This document shows positions 24,956-34,417 of a stretch of 64,000 bases of DNA, one piece after another. Under the pieces are notes generated by a model. The model worked only from the letters and a program-made list of their open reading frames with translations. It was not told the origin of the DNA and searched no databases. Source of the stretch: an uncultured Lachnospiraceae bacterium (GTDB taxonomy: Bacteria > Bacillota > Clostridia > Lachnospirales > Lachnospiraceae); the NCBI GenBank assembly GCA_910588845.1, contig CAJURU010000007.1, positions 62,001 to 126,000 of the forward strand. The letters run 5' to 3'. The translations under genes were made by a program, and so were the position numbers. Numbering within the stretch: position 1 is the first letter of the stretch; each line of letters starts with the position of its first letter.

Positions 24956-26152
24956 CTACTCCTGGAGCGGAAGCCGGGAATTCTTGATATCTGCGTAGCG
25001 CAGCCAATATGTATTTCTCGCAAAGTGCTTAAAACTTTCATTCAATTTATCCTGTTTCAGGCCCGGCCCGATAATGATTTCGCGGATCGGCAAATGCCCC
25101 CTGCACCATATCTTGACGCCGTTTTCAAAATCAATGGAAATGCCGTTTTGCTGCAAGGTTTCCTCCAGTACACGCATAATTTCTTCCTGGTTCTTCCCTT
25201 CCCCAATATAGATATGGTCTTTGTTCTCAACAAACTCGCACCTTACCCTATGTTCCTCCATTTTTTCTATCAACAACTGCTTTTTGGATTTCCAGGAAGA
25301 AGAATACATTTTCTTTAATTGATTACCCACGGTAATGCATGCTACTTCTTTTTCTTTCTTTTCCCCATCCCCAATCTCTATGGCAATATTGGGCAGCTTT
25401 ATGTGATCTTTTTCCACGTATTCAATCTTTTTTGCCATCGTAACCCTGTTTTCCGCCTCTGTTTTCCCAAGGCTTCCCATGTCAAATAAAATCCTGTACT
25501 CCGACTCCTCATGAAATCCCTGGTTCTTGATAAAGGGAATCATGCCGAAAATCATATCTAAGCGCAAATCATCGTCATCAAAACAATTGAGCGCCTCCCG
25601 CAGAGACCTGTCCAACTTTTCTTTTGTGTAAAAAACCTGATAAGGCATTTCCACCAGCCGCAGATATTCGTCATTAAACTTATAACGCTCCTTTTCATCA
25701 TCCCCCCGGTTCTTACTATTATTTAAGACTGTAAAAATCTGTGCATTCTCGGCAAGCTCCTCAAGAAAATCCATGCCAAAGCTGACGCCATCCTTGGCAT
25801 ACCCGCGCCACTGACTCAATAAATCGCCATCCTCGCAAAAGCAGACCATATAATACATCTGTATCCCCTGGTACATCTTTTCTTCTAACTCTTTACATTT
25901 TTGGTCGTCGTCCATGGTCTTCTGAACGTATTCCTTTACAATCTCTCCACCTCGTTTATATTCCTCGGAATCATTGGAAAATCTGATATTCCTCGCCAGA
26001 AACACATCGCTGTCCAGTATTTTCCAGGCTGTTTCCAATCCTGCATAGTGGTATAGCAATTTCCCTTTTCTTTTCGGCATACGGAAGGCCTTTTTATACT
26101 TATGCTGCAATGCCAGCTTTTCCTTCATTGAATCTTTTCCATTATAGAACAT
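24956..26152 (-). CDS. DUF2971 protein, third gene of the PRTase-kinase operon
   Basis: 398 residues. KLLYHYAGLETAWKILDSD near residue 31 and YMVCFCEDGDLLSQWRGYAKDG near 114-135 are the two hallmark blocks of DUF2971: an N-terminal Y-x-Y/H element and a central C-F-S/C...L..W..YA block. The last 130 residues (IEKMEEHRVRCEFVENKDHIYIGEG to LPIREIIIGPG) form a second region ending in the family's I-I-I-G-P. DUF2971 proteins have no settled activity but often lie in defence or mobile regions. GGGGGG five bases before the ATG fixes the start. It follows the receiver-like gene by 21 bases and may be the effector. Confidence 0.78.
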   Translation of the reverse strand: MFYNGKDSMKEKLALQHKYKKAFRMPKRKGKLLYHYAGLETAWKILDSDVFLARNIRFSNDSEEYKRGGEIVKEYVQKTMDDDQKCKELEEKMYQGIQMYYMVCFCEDGDLLSQWRGYAKDGVSFGMDFLEELAENAQIFTVLNNSKNRGDDEKERYKFNDEYLRLVEMPYQVFYTKEKLDRSLREALNCFDDDDLRLDMIFGMIPFIKNQGFHEESEYRILFDMGSLGKTEAENRVTMAKKIEYVEKDHIKLPNIAIEIGDGEKKEKEVACITVGNQLKKMYSSSWKSKKQLLIEKMEEHRVRCEFVENKDHIYIGEGKNQEEIMRVLEETLQQNGISIDFENGVKIWCRGHLPIREIIIGPGLKQDKLNESFKHFARNTYWLRYADIKNSRLPLQE

Positions 26153-26173
26153 CTTATCCCCCCTTGCGTACTT

Positions 26174-26761
26174 TTAAATTAATTTATCTAACTCTGCTTC
26201 CTCTTTTTCGCCCAACTCCTCCCCATCTGCCATATACTTTATGGTTCTCGCAACGGCGCCGCAGGACGAACACTCTGTCACAAGCGTTTTGGAGACATAT
26301 CTTTGCAGTAAGCTCTTGTCTCCCATTAGGCTTAACACCTGGGAACCAAACTCGCGTATAGAGGTAATAATATACACACGGGCTTCTTCGTCAAATGTTT
26401 CATAAATTTTTCTGGCAATTTTATACCCGACGTAATCATTGAAGCTTGCCTTATCATATTCCTCCCTGCTCAGCGCAATATCCAGCAAAATTCCCGTTTT
26501 AATGTCCTCTTTACGGTTTTCTTCTATTTTTTGGCGTATGTCCTTCATAATTGTACCGTCATAAAAAAAATGCTGTTCGTCATTACGCATCCTGGCCTTC
26601 TCTTTGCCAGGCATCCACTCAATAACCGCTTCTTCCAAGCCAAGCGTTTTCTGCAAACCTCCCTTGTCCTTCATGACTTTAATGGCTTTTTTATATCCAT
26701 CTATAATCGCATTTGCCTGTTTTTCAGAATCTTCTATCAAAATAATATTTAATTTTTCCAC
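26174..26761 (-). CDS. Atypical receiver (CheY-like) domain protein
   Basis: 195 residues. LNIILIEDSEKQ gives the paired acids (E10-D11) of a receiver, TGILLDIALSRE the phosphoacceptor position (D94), VYIITSIRE the switch Thr/Ser (T133-S134), and QRYVSKTL the conserved Lys (K158). The spacing fits a CheY fold carrying an insertion of about 45 residues between the first strand and the phosphoacceptor strand. The C-terminal 30 residues hold a CSSC and an acidic tail, with no DNA-binding domain. The start is a GTG behind AGGAGG. It follows the giant gene by 10 bases and is its likely phosphotransfer or binding partner. Confidence 0.65.
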   Translation of the reverse strand: MEKLNIILIEDSEKQANAIIDGYKKAIKVMKDKGGLQKTLGLEEAVIEWMPGKEKARMRNDEQHFFYDGTIMKDIRQKIEENRKEDIKTGILLDIALSREEYDKASFNDYVGYKIARKIYETFDEEARVYIITSIREFGSQVLSLMGDKSLLQRYVSKTLVTECSSCGAVARTIKYMADGEELGEKEEAELDKLI

Positions 26762-26771
26762 CGCGCTCCTC

Positions 26772-29700
26772 CTATTCTTCCCACACAGTCAATATTGGCA
26801 ATTTAACATAAAAAAACTTTTTATGGTCTTCTACCGTCGCAAAAATCTGTACGCCGTCCTCCTCCGTTAATCCGTAACACGCATTGACCGTCCCCTTAAT
26901 GGCAGCCAGCGAAATACCATCTTTTTTCCGTTCTATAGAATCTTTGATATCTTTGTCTATCTCTGCTTTATTTTTGGCGCTGCGAAAACGGTTCTTAACT
27001 ACGAGATATCCCTCCTCCCTGTATATATACACATCAGCCGTTTCCTTCCTGCCGGAATGGCTGATGGCGCTTAAAATCAATTCTGCAATCATCACGCAGA
27101 TTCTTCGGTAAGAGAGCGATTCTCCCGCCTCGGTCTTGCGGATTCTCACCCTGTCCTCCAAAAGGCTCTGCGAAAAACACGCCCGCCCATTCTCATCCAA
27201 TATCTTAAATTCTTCAACCATATGCAGACTGTCCAATAAGCGCTTTAATTGTTTCCTGTACACAGCTTCAAAAGACGCCCGGGACGGCTCCCTTTCCGGG
27301 TTGGAATCCGCCAGAATCTGCACATTCATCCTTGCGATATAGGAGTTGACTACCATGTGGAAGAGGGCGCGGTATCGTTCTTTCTCCTCTTTCTGTAAAT
27401 TATTCCCAGAACCATGCAGTTCTAAAATATATTTATAATATTTCTGCAAATTGTCCCTATCCGTATGATCCGTTGCCCTCTGCAGCATTACCTGCTTATT
27501 AAAATATTCTTTTGCGCTCCACTTTTGTATCATATTATTGGAAAAGTCATGTTTCAAATGCCTGACGATCATTGCATGGAACGCCATCACAATTTTCAAC
27601 GCAAATAATATCACTGCCTGCTGCATATCTGCCGGAAAATCCATTTGTAAAAATATCGTATTTTCTGCCTGCCTGTTTCCGTTTCCTGTGTCCCCGCCCG
27701 CAATTTGATACTTTACCATGGTTCTTTTTAATTTCATGGAATCGTCTTCTACCTCAAACGGAAGTACATAAGTGTCTGCAATAAGTTTATCCAGGCCCAT
27801 CTGCTGCGTGCCTCTGAGATTTTCCATTTTCCCGGACGCCTGTATCCGATAATATTGCCTTTCATCCCCTTTCTCCTCCAAAGCGCCATACAAAAGATAC
27901 GTCCTTTCCGCTCCCGTAACCTTGCCGATACTTTTAAGCAGCTTCTTATAGTATTCTTCCGGGTCCTTTTCCGTAACGTCGCCCAAGAATTGATACAGCT
28001 CAATCAACGATTCCGCCAATACCCTTCCCTCTTCTGTAAAGCATTCTCTCTGAAAATCAAACAACCCATAGAAGTAAAGCGTCTCTTTAAAATACCCATA
28101 ATAGTAGGCTCTTACAATCTTGTCGACATTTTTTTCCTTCTCATAATCTTTTGCCAATTCACGTATGCCATCGTTCAGCGCCCGGACATTCTCAAAATAT
28201 ACCCTCTGAATAAAATCAGCGTCCGCATTATCATGCAAAAAAAGCAATCCTTTGTCATATTTCCTAAAATCTTCTATTTTAACATTGTCCGCACCATACT
28301 CTTTCCCAAACAGGCACAAATATTCGAGAAAAACACTTTTACTTTCATCACTGCTCTGGCAACACATTCTCTTTATGATACTGACGTAATACGCACGGAA
28401 TTTCTGTTTTTCCTTGTCACTAATCTTAAAAGCATCTACTGTATTTAGCAGGCGGACAATATTATCTTTACGAATAATATAGTTGGAGCCAAGATCCGAT
28501 AACCTTTTCATCAATGTCATCAAAACGCAATATACTTTCTCATCCCCATGATTCCGCTCTTCCAAAAGGAAAAGGCAGAGTTTTTTAATCTGTGGGAATC
28601 CTCTGGCTTTTTTCCCGTTTATAAGGCCGGTTGTCATATACTCAATCATATCAAGCATAATCTGAAAGATAGCTTCCCGGCTGCTTTTTAGGAAACTGAT
28701 GAATGGACGTGAAAAAACCTTGATATACGATATAAGCCATTCTATTTGCTCTTCCCGCTCTTCCTCCATCAGTGCAATCATAACTTTACTCACGTCTTCC
28801 GCTATATTTTTTTTATGCCCCAAAGCGCCTATTTTTTCATTCGCAAGGTGGGTACAAATCATCCTGCGGTAGGCGCGCTCTTTTTCTTCCCTTCCCGCCG
28901 CCAGCAGCAGTTCTTCTTCCCTTTTATCCTGGATTTCCTCCGGTGACAGGCGTATTATCTTATCATGCCAGAATCTATATTGCTGATTCGTCGAAGACTG
29001 TTCCCTTAAATTCGTAAAATTCTGCACCAGCTTACATTCTGTGCACGCGTCTTCGTGATTCCTCATAGAGGAAATATTCAAATTAACATATGCATGGAAC
29101 CTCTGCATTCTCTGTTGGTCCACGTTTCCCCGCCCGCTGTTATTTATAATATGCTGTATGCTGCTAGGCGATAGTCTGTTCAACAGTACCACAACATCGG
29201 AAAATACTTCTATCTCAATTTTATCATCTTTCGTGTGGATCAGGGACTGAAATAAATTTTTTGCACGCTGATAAGTCCTGCCGGAAACAATCGTGTCATC
29301 CACAAAGTGAAATCTTATCAAAGCTTGCTGTTCCATATATTGCAGGTCATTATATAACCCTATAATGTTGCTATACTTTGTCTTCACATTTTCCCGGAAT
29401 TCTTTTTCAATCTCAAAATTCAGCACTAATGCCGCATTGTCAAATAAGTAATGGTTTACTTCTGCCAGAAAACCGGCATTGCTGTAATGTAAAGGGGATA
29501 CGATAATATCGTATACGACCCGCCCCTTCACTTCCGTCCGCTTTTTCCGCTCCTCTTTCAACCATTCGATAATTCTGCCCCGTTCCTGGACAAAATACTT
29601 TTCCATACAAAAATAATACATATAGTGATTGCCATTGCGGACTACATGGTTGTATACAAGGACATTTTTCAATTTTTGTACACGGCATAAATTTTCAGGA

Positions 29701-32591
29701 TCTTGCTCTCTTTTCATTTGTTCCAGCAGATCCGGCTCGCATAAGCCAATCATCTGCACCGGAACAACTGACGTGCGGTTTGTCTCAATCAGAGGGGTTT
29801 CCTGCCGGTAATCCTGGGGAAAACACAGGGGACAAGTCAGCGGCGAATACCATAGCGTATTTACCGACACAAAAAATTCCACGTCCGGTTCATTCTCAGG
29901 AATCAAGTCTGTTTTAATCGTTTGTCCGCTGATTTCGCGCCAAAAACGCTTTTCCATCCCCACTCTTTCGGGCCCATCGCCCGAACGGATAAGGATCAGG
30001 GCATAGTTTGCTATTATATTTATTTGCTTGTTATCACCGCAATACCCTGCGCTTATCTCTTCTTCCAACGCTTCCCGCACTTTATTATGCGTAGTCAGCG
30101 TGGAATTTATAGGGATTATGATTGCAAACTGCCACTCCTCCACATGCATTTCGGAAGGCTCCGCCCCCATATAACGGAACTTACCGCCGGTTCTCTGCTC
30201 ATAAATCATATATTCTGCCTGCACGCCCTTGATCTTTTCCCGTATATTAATTACTATTTCATACAGCAGCAACTCAGAATAATTTTCATATCCAACTAAC
30301 ATTAAACGCTTTTCGGGATCAAAATTCAGACGTTTGAGAATGAGATTGGCAAATCTGCTGACGTAATAATTATTATGGAAAATGATTTCCGCCTCGTAAA
30401 ATGTTCCGATGTGGATTTTAGAGCCCGCCCGCATATGGGTAGGACTTATCTTACACCCTAAACTATGTTTCTGAATATCGGCATTTAAGGTTTTTCTGAC
30501 ATTTTCTTCAAACAAGGTCCTATCCCGTTCTGGAAGTTCCAAAGTATCAAAGGGAACTAATTTTATCATCCCTTTCTCTTCCAGCCCTTTGTTACGGCCT
30601 CCATATTGTTCCAAAAGATACCTTAATATCCAGTCTGTCTCCCGATTAATGCCTTTTACCAGCATAACCTTGCTTGTAATTGTATATAGGCTGCGGAGAT
30701 CGCTTCCTGTAATTAACAGCTCCCCACAGTCTCCAGCAAGATAAATCTGCATTTTGGCAATATACTCCGGCAGGCAGGACTTGCTGTAAAATATACCGAA
30801 CAGACGGACAATCTCAAGCATTTGGTTTTCCGCACACTCACTGAGAATACAATAAAAATCCCGATCCTTTCTATCAATCCAATACATCCCGCTCAAAAGA
30901 AGGGATTTACAAAACATTTCGCTGGAAACCTTTATGTCCTGCTGCAAAGATATCTGTATAACAAACTCATTTCCAGCGTCGTCCGCAGCTTCTTCTATCC
31001 AGCAATAAATCTGCTGTGCAATATCATTGATCTGTCTTTCCTTTCTTTTTTGCGCATCCGAAACATCTTTATATTCAGAAAATTTTATGCGGTTCCAAAC
31101 ACACGCTTCGACCTTATATTCAACTTCCATATCATATTGATAATTAACATCCGACTCCACAGAAGTTACAACCTGCTGCCGCTGGTCTAACAGAGGCAGC
31201 AAAATAAAATATTCCGTTCCCGGTAAATGGTATTTTCCCGCATCCTCGCTTTTCCATGTATCCTTATTTATATAGACGTCCGTATCCGCATTATATTCAT
31301 AGCCGCCAGAGCTGACCACCTTAAAATACCCTTTATTTGCAGAAACTACTGTTGAAAAAATCTGTAATCCATAATGATGCACCAGATTTTCCACGGTCCG
31401 ATTGTAATCCTCCCAAAAATCACTTACATGGCAATTCGTTTTATGTTCAAAGAAATGCGAGACACACATTTCATGCAAATTACCGCCGTTAAGCACCTTT
31501 TTACGAAAATTATCAACCATATTTTCCTGAGACAAATCGAGTAAGCGAATTTCGTAGTAAAATTCATGTTCATTATCCTCAATGCCGTAATTTTCCCTCA
31601 GATACCGCTTTTCCTGCTGATTCTGATGTATGCGGATTTCCACGAAACCCTGGCCCTGCGTGCTGTACCTTACATTCTCCATCAATTGCAGCACCCCATC
31701 GGCAATGTCCCAGGCATTCATCTGTACTTTTTTAATATACTCCATTTTTCTCACTTGGGATTGCTTACAATAATACATCTGCAAGCAAAAAAGATAAAAT
31801 GCAAGCATAGGCATTTCCGATATCTCTTTTTGAAATTCTCTGTCATCATATACGCGCTCATAATATTTTTTTCTATTTTGGGAGTTTCTCTTATATTCCC
31901 CTATAAAATTACTTCGGCACCGCTGCATGATCCGGCGAAACCTATCATTTTCATCCCTTGTCCTGGAAGGCTCTTTCACGCGCTCCCGCCAAAAACGCAG
32001 CTCGTCCTCCTGTCTGTCAAGCCTAATTACCGGGCTGACTTTGGCATGGGAAAATGCCCGTTCCCCCATGCGCGGCTCCAACTGCACAATCTCCCATATT
32101 TGATCCCTGGCACGCAAATATTCCCCATATATCCTTTGCTTCTTATAATCTGTTTCGGGACAAAAGCCGCAAAAAAAGTCTACGGCCTTCGCCCAAATTG
32201 CATAGCGTACATTTTTTTCGGGATTAGATGCATATAAAAACGCATACATATTGGGAAATTTATGGAACAAGGCTTCCAAATATATGTACTCTATGGTAGC
32301 GTCATCCGCTTCATGTTTTACATGTAGAAAGAATCCCACCTCTTCCCCCTCTGCAACAGCACGCTCATCAAAGGGACTAAGCGTTCCTTCTATCAGCCCC
32401 TTTGACGTTTGTGAAAAAATCTTATCCGGCTTTTCATTTTCCTCCGGCTCATATAGAAATACCCTTCCTTCCAACTCACCGCAAATATTCCGCCTGTACG
32501 CGGTATTTTTAAAGCTATCGCAAAAACGTGCTGCCGCTGTATAATCTTTTGCATAATTGCCAATATTAAATATAATTATTTTCTTCCCCAT
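26772..32591 (-). CDS. Giant multidomain protein: GHKL-like, two phosphoribosyltransferase-like, GAF, histidine-kinase-like
   Basis: 1939 residues from the ATG at 32591 (GGAG five bases upstream; an in-frame ATG at 32615 lacks a site). Residues here count from this start. About 300-475 look like a GHKL ATPase: GVLQLMENVRYS (N-box), HYGLQIFSTVVSANKGYFKV (G2), GTEYFILLPLL. About 690-850 resemble an orotate-PRTase fold (MRAGSKIHIGTFYEAE, RLMLVGYENYSELLLYEI) whose loop IIIPINSTLTTHNK is degenerate. About 1025-1140 form a second PRTase with a well-kept PRPP loop, FHFVDDTIVSGRTY. CPLC and CTEC (near 920 and 1183) could be zinc half-sites. Then come helices, a GAF-like part (KSIGKVTGAERTYLLY, near 1555), a dimerisation helix with RHLKHDFSNN, and a C-terminal GHKL-like part (MIAELILSAISHS, KKDGISLAAIKGTV). 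No membrane segment. Confidence 0.7.
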   Translation of the reverse strand: MGKKIIIFNIGNYAKDYTAAARFCDSFKNTAYRRNICGELEGRVFLYEPEENEKPDKIFSQTSKGLIEGTLSPFDERAVAEGEEVGFFLHVKHEADDATIEYIYLEALFHKFPNMYAFLYASNPEKNVRYAIWAKAVDFFCGFCPETDYKKQRIYGEYLRARDQIWEIVQLEPRMGERAFSHAKVSPVIRLDRQEDELRFWRERVKEPSRTRDENDRFRRIMQRCRSNFIGEYKRNSQNRKKYYERVYDDREFQKEISEMPMLAFYLFCLQMYYCKQSQVRKMEYIKKVQMNAWDIADGVLQLMENVRYSTQGQGFVEIRIHQNQQEKRYLRENYGIEDNEHEFYYEIRLLDLSQENMVDNFRKKVLNGGNLHEMCVSHFFEHKTNCHVSDFWEDYNRTVENLVHHYGLQIFSTVVSANKGYFKVVSSGGYEYNADTDVYINKDTWKSEDAGKYHLPGTEYFILLPLLDQRQQVVTSVESDVNYQYDMEVEYKVEACVWNRIKFSEYKDVSDAQKRKERQINDIAQQIYCWIEEAADDAGNEFVIQISLQQDIKVSSEMFCKSLLLSGMYWIDRKDRDFYCILSECAENQMLEIVRLFGIFYSKSCLPEYIAKMQIYLAGDCGELLITGSDLRSLYTITSKVMLVKGINRETDWILRYLLEQYGGRNKGLEEKGMIKLVPFDTLELPERDRTLFEENVRKTLNADIQKHSLGCKISPTHMRAGSKIHIGTFYEAEIIFHNNYYVSRFANLILKRLNFDPEKRLMLVGYENYSELLLYEIVINIREKIKGVQAEYMIYEQRTGGKFRYMGAEPSEMHVEEWQFAIIIPINSTLTTHNKVREALEEEISAGYCGDNKQINIIANYALILIRSGDGPERVGMEKRFWREISGQTIKTDLIPENEPDVEFFVSVNTLWYSPLTCPLCFPQDYRQETPLIETNRTSVVPVQMIGLCEPDLLEQMKREQDPENLCRVQKLKNVLVYNHVVRNGNHYMYYFCMEKYFVQERGRIIEWLKEERKKRTEVKGRVVYDIIVSPLHYSNAGFLAEVNHYLFDNAALVLNFEIEKEFRENVKTKYSNIIGLYNDLQYMEQQALIRFHFVDDTIVSGRTYQRAKNLFQSLIHTKDDKIEIEVFSDVVVLLNRLSPSSIQHIINNSGRGNVDQQRMQRFHAYVNLNISSMRNHEDACTECKLVQNFTNLREQSSTNQQYRFWHDKIIRLSPEEIQDKREEELLLAAGREEKERAYRRMICTHLANEKIGALGHKKNIAEDVSKVMIALMEEEREEQIEWLISYIKVFSRPFISFLKSSREAIFQIMLDMIEYMTTGLINGKKARGFPQIKKLCLFLLEERNHGDEKVYCVLMTLMKRLSDLGSNYIIRKDNIVRLLNTVDAFKISDKEKQKFRAYYVSIIKRMCCQSSDESKSVFLEYLCLFGKEYGADNVKIEDFRKYDKGLLFLHDNADADFIQRVYFENVRALNDGIRELAKDYEKEKNVDKIVRAYYYGYFKETLYFYGLFDFQRECFTEEGRVLAESLIELYQFLGDVTEKDPEEYYKKLLKSIGKVTGAERTYLLYGALEEKGDERQYYRIQASGKMENLRGTQQMGLDKLIADTYVLPFEVEDDSMKLKRTMVKYQIAGGDTGNGNRQAENTIFLQMDFPADMQQAVILFALKIVMAFHAMIVRHLKHDFSNNMIQKWSAKEYFNKQVMLQRATDHTDRDNLQKYYKYILELHGSGNNLQKEEKERYRALFHMVVNSYIARMNVQILADSNPEREPSRASFEAVYRKQLKRLLDSLHMVEEFKILDENGRACFSQSLLEDRVRIRKTEAGESLSYRRICVMIAELILSAISHSGRKETADVYIYREEGYLVVKNRFRSAKNKAEIDKDIKDSIERKKDGISLAAIKGTVNACYGLTEEDGVQIFATVEDHKKFFYVKLPILTVWEE

Positions 32592-32622
32592 ATCCGCTCC
32601 GTATCCTTTGTTCATTTATGCC

Positions 32623-32820
32623 TTAGTTATCGTTAGATTTCTTCTTTATTTCCCTCGTATTCTTCTCCACCAGCTTGCGGGCGAGCATAATCTGATGGCC
32701 GCAGCCTAAGCATTTGAGGCGGAAATCCGCGCCCACGCGCAGCACCTCCCATTCGCTGCTTCCGCAAGGATGCTGTTTCTTGAGACGGACGATATCTCCT
32801 ACTTCATATGGAATCGGCAT
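32623..32820 (-). CDS. DUF951 family protein
   Basis: 65 residues: YEVGDIVRLKKQHPCGSSEW then FRLKCLGCGHQIMLAR, the complete DUF951 pattern with three cysteines and a basic tail. Widespread in Firmicutes, often near ssb/rpsF or DNA-maintenance genes; function unknown, possibly nucleic-acid binding. It ends 31 bases before the giant gene's start, so the PRTase operon may be expressed by read-through from it. Confidence 0.88.
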   Translation of the reverse strand: MPIPYEVGDIVRLKKQHPCGSSEWEVLRVGADFRLKCLGCGHQIMLARKLVEKNTREIKKKSNDN

Positions 32821-32854
32821 ACTTTTCCTCCTTCTTACCTAGCGATAATTATTC

Positions 32855-33598
32855 CTAAGATACTAGAATCTTGCCAAACAATTCTCCAATGCTCTCTTGC
32901 AGCACGAGATTGGCAATCGCATCCCTTGGTGTGGCAGACTTATTTACAAGTACGAGTTTATCGCCCTGGTAATAGTCAATCAAACCTGCCGCCGGGTAAA
33001 CTGCAAGCGAAGTGCCGCCGATAATCAGCATGTCGGCATTGCTGATATAATGTACCGCCTCTTGAATCGTGCGGTTATCAAGGCCTTCCTCATAGAGCAC
33101 TACGTCCGGCTTAATTTCTCCGCCGCATTTCTCACAATGGGGGACGCCTGTGCTATGTAGCACAAATTCCGCGTCATAAAGCTGATGACAGGACTCGCAG
33201 TAATTACGATGGACGCTGCCGTGAAGCTCCAACACCTTTTTGCTGCCGGCAAGCTGATGGAGGCCGTCAATATTCTGGGTCACCACGGCCTTAACTTTTC
33301 CCACTGCTTCCAGCTCGGCAAGTTTCTTATGCGCCAGATTGGGCTGCGCCCCAAGACACAACATTTTATTGCGGTAGAAACGATAAAATTCCTCCGTATT
33401 CCGCCGGTAAAACGTGTGGCTCAGTATCGTCTCCGGCGGATAATCATACTCTTGGTTATATAACCCGTCTACACTGCGGAAATCTGGAATCCCGCTCTCT
33501 GTGGATACGCCTGCCCCGCCGAAAAAGACGATATTATCAGATTGCTCCACCATTTCCAGAAACTTTTCCACTTTTTCCTCTCTGTTTAATTCTGCCAT
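32855..33598 (-). CDS. cobB: Sir2 family NAD-dependent protein deacylase
   Basis: 247 residues. FFGGAGVSTESGIPDFRS is the NAD-binding GAGxS box, TQNIDGLHQLAG the catalytic loop, LELHGSVH carries the catalytic His, and CESC plus CEKC form the zinc ribbon. It removes acyl groups from protein lysines using NAD. Length and order are normal for bacterial sirtuins. There is no direct link to a defence system, although a Sir2 next to two putative defence modules is worth noting. Confidence 0.95.
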   Translation of the reverse strand: MAELNREEKVEKFLEMVEQSDNIVFFGGAGVSTESGIPDFRSVDGLYNQEYDYPPETILSHTFYRRNTEEFYRFYRNKMLCLGAQPNLAHKKLAELEAVGKVKAVVTQNIDGLHQLAGSKKVLELHGSVHRNYCESCHQLYDAEFVLHSTGVPHCEKCGGEIKPDVVLYEEGLDNRTIQEAVHYISNADMLIIGGTSLAVYPAAGLIDYYQGDKLVLVNKSATPRDAIANLVLQESIGELFGKILVS

Positions 33599-33659
33599 AA
33601 GTATGCCTCCTCTTTCTTCTCTGCTTAATTCTATAAACTCTATCCTGCTGTCAGTTCCC

Positions 33660-34406
33660 TTACTCTGCCAATACTCCGTGCACCAGAAAACGATATTGGC
33701 TGCCCGCAGGCGTACAGGTCATCAACGTCACCGTGCTCTGCGCAGACTTGGGTTCCACGCCGGTATCGTATAGGCTTTGCTCCTTCACATCCGTCTGCCA
33801 TTGGGCGTAATCCTTTTCCGCTTCAAACCGATAAAGAAACGATTCTGTGCCCAGCTTTGCTATATGGCAGGAATAAATCTCATAGCGCCGCACGCCCTCC
33901 GGTGTATAAATAAAAAATTGGGGATTTTCCCGTAACGTCTCTTCCTCCTGGAACTCGTTGAGCCTGGCAAACATCGACTTGTCCTTCATATTGTGCCCGT
34001 AGACAAAGGTATGAAAATCGCTGAAATCTTTGCTATTCTCCACTTCTATAAAAATACTGCCGCATTTGTTCTCTTCCTTATAAAACGTATGCGACAAATA
34101 ATAATCATTGTCCTCTCCCTGCACAATCGGGTAACTGACGCCTAATTTCTCTATGCGAATCCAGCCCACGACATGCGGGTTTATCTTCCTCAGCTTGTCA
34201 AAATCTACCGAAAATCCCTCTTGCCGCCCATCTGTGCTATCTGCCTGGCCCGCTATAGACACTACGGATTCTTCTATCTGTTGGTACTCACGGCCTCCTT
34301 TGTAATTCTCCCACAATAACATACCCAGCTTGACGGCGGCAAACAGGAATACAGCAAGGGTAAGCAGGAATGGGATAATGAATTTCCAGTCTACTTGTCT
34401 TTTCAC
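33660..34406 (-). CDS. srtB: Class B sortase
   Basis: About 248 residues from a GTG at 34406 with GAGG seven bases upstream; an in-frame ATG at 34478 would overlap the thioesterase gene by 61 bases. One N-terminal membrane anchor (WKFIIPFLLTLAVFLFA). VYGHNMKDKSMF holds the catalytic His, TLMTCTPAGSQYRFLVHG the catalytic Cys and Arg. SrtB-type enzymes attach proteins with NPQTN-like signals to the wall or build pili. No matching substrate gene is seen nearby. Confidence 0.92.
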   Translation of the reverse strand: MKRQVDWKFIIPFLLTLAVFLFAAVKLGMLLWENYKGGREYQQIEESVVSIAGQADSTDGRQEGFSVDFDKLRKINPHVVGWIRIEKLGVSYPIVQGEDNDYYLSHTFYKEENKCGSIFIEVENSKDFSDFHTFVYGHNMKDKSMFARLNEFQEEETLRENPQFFIYTPEGVRRYEIYSCHIAKLGTESFLYRFEAEKDYAQWQTDVKEQSLYDTGVEPKSAQSTVTLMTCTPAGSQYRFLVHGVLAE

Positions 34407-34417
34407 CTTATTTCCTC

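Noticed and set aside
29922..32237. Plus-strand open frames opposite the giant gene
   Set aside because: They are antisense shadows without ribosome sites or family-like sequence.
32855..33598. Sir2 gene as part of a Sir2-based antiphage system
   Set aside because: It is a short single-domain sirtuin with a complete zinc ribbon, next to housekeeping genes and with no partner effector domain.
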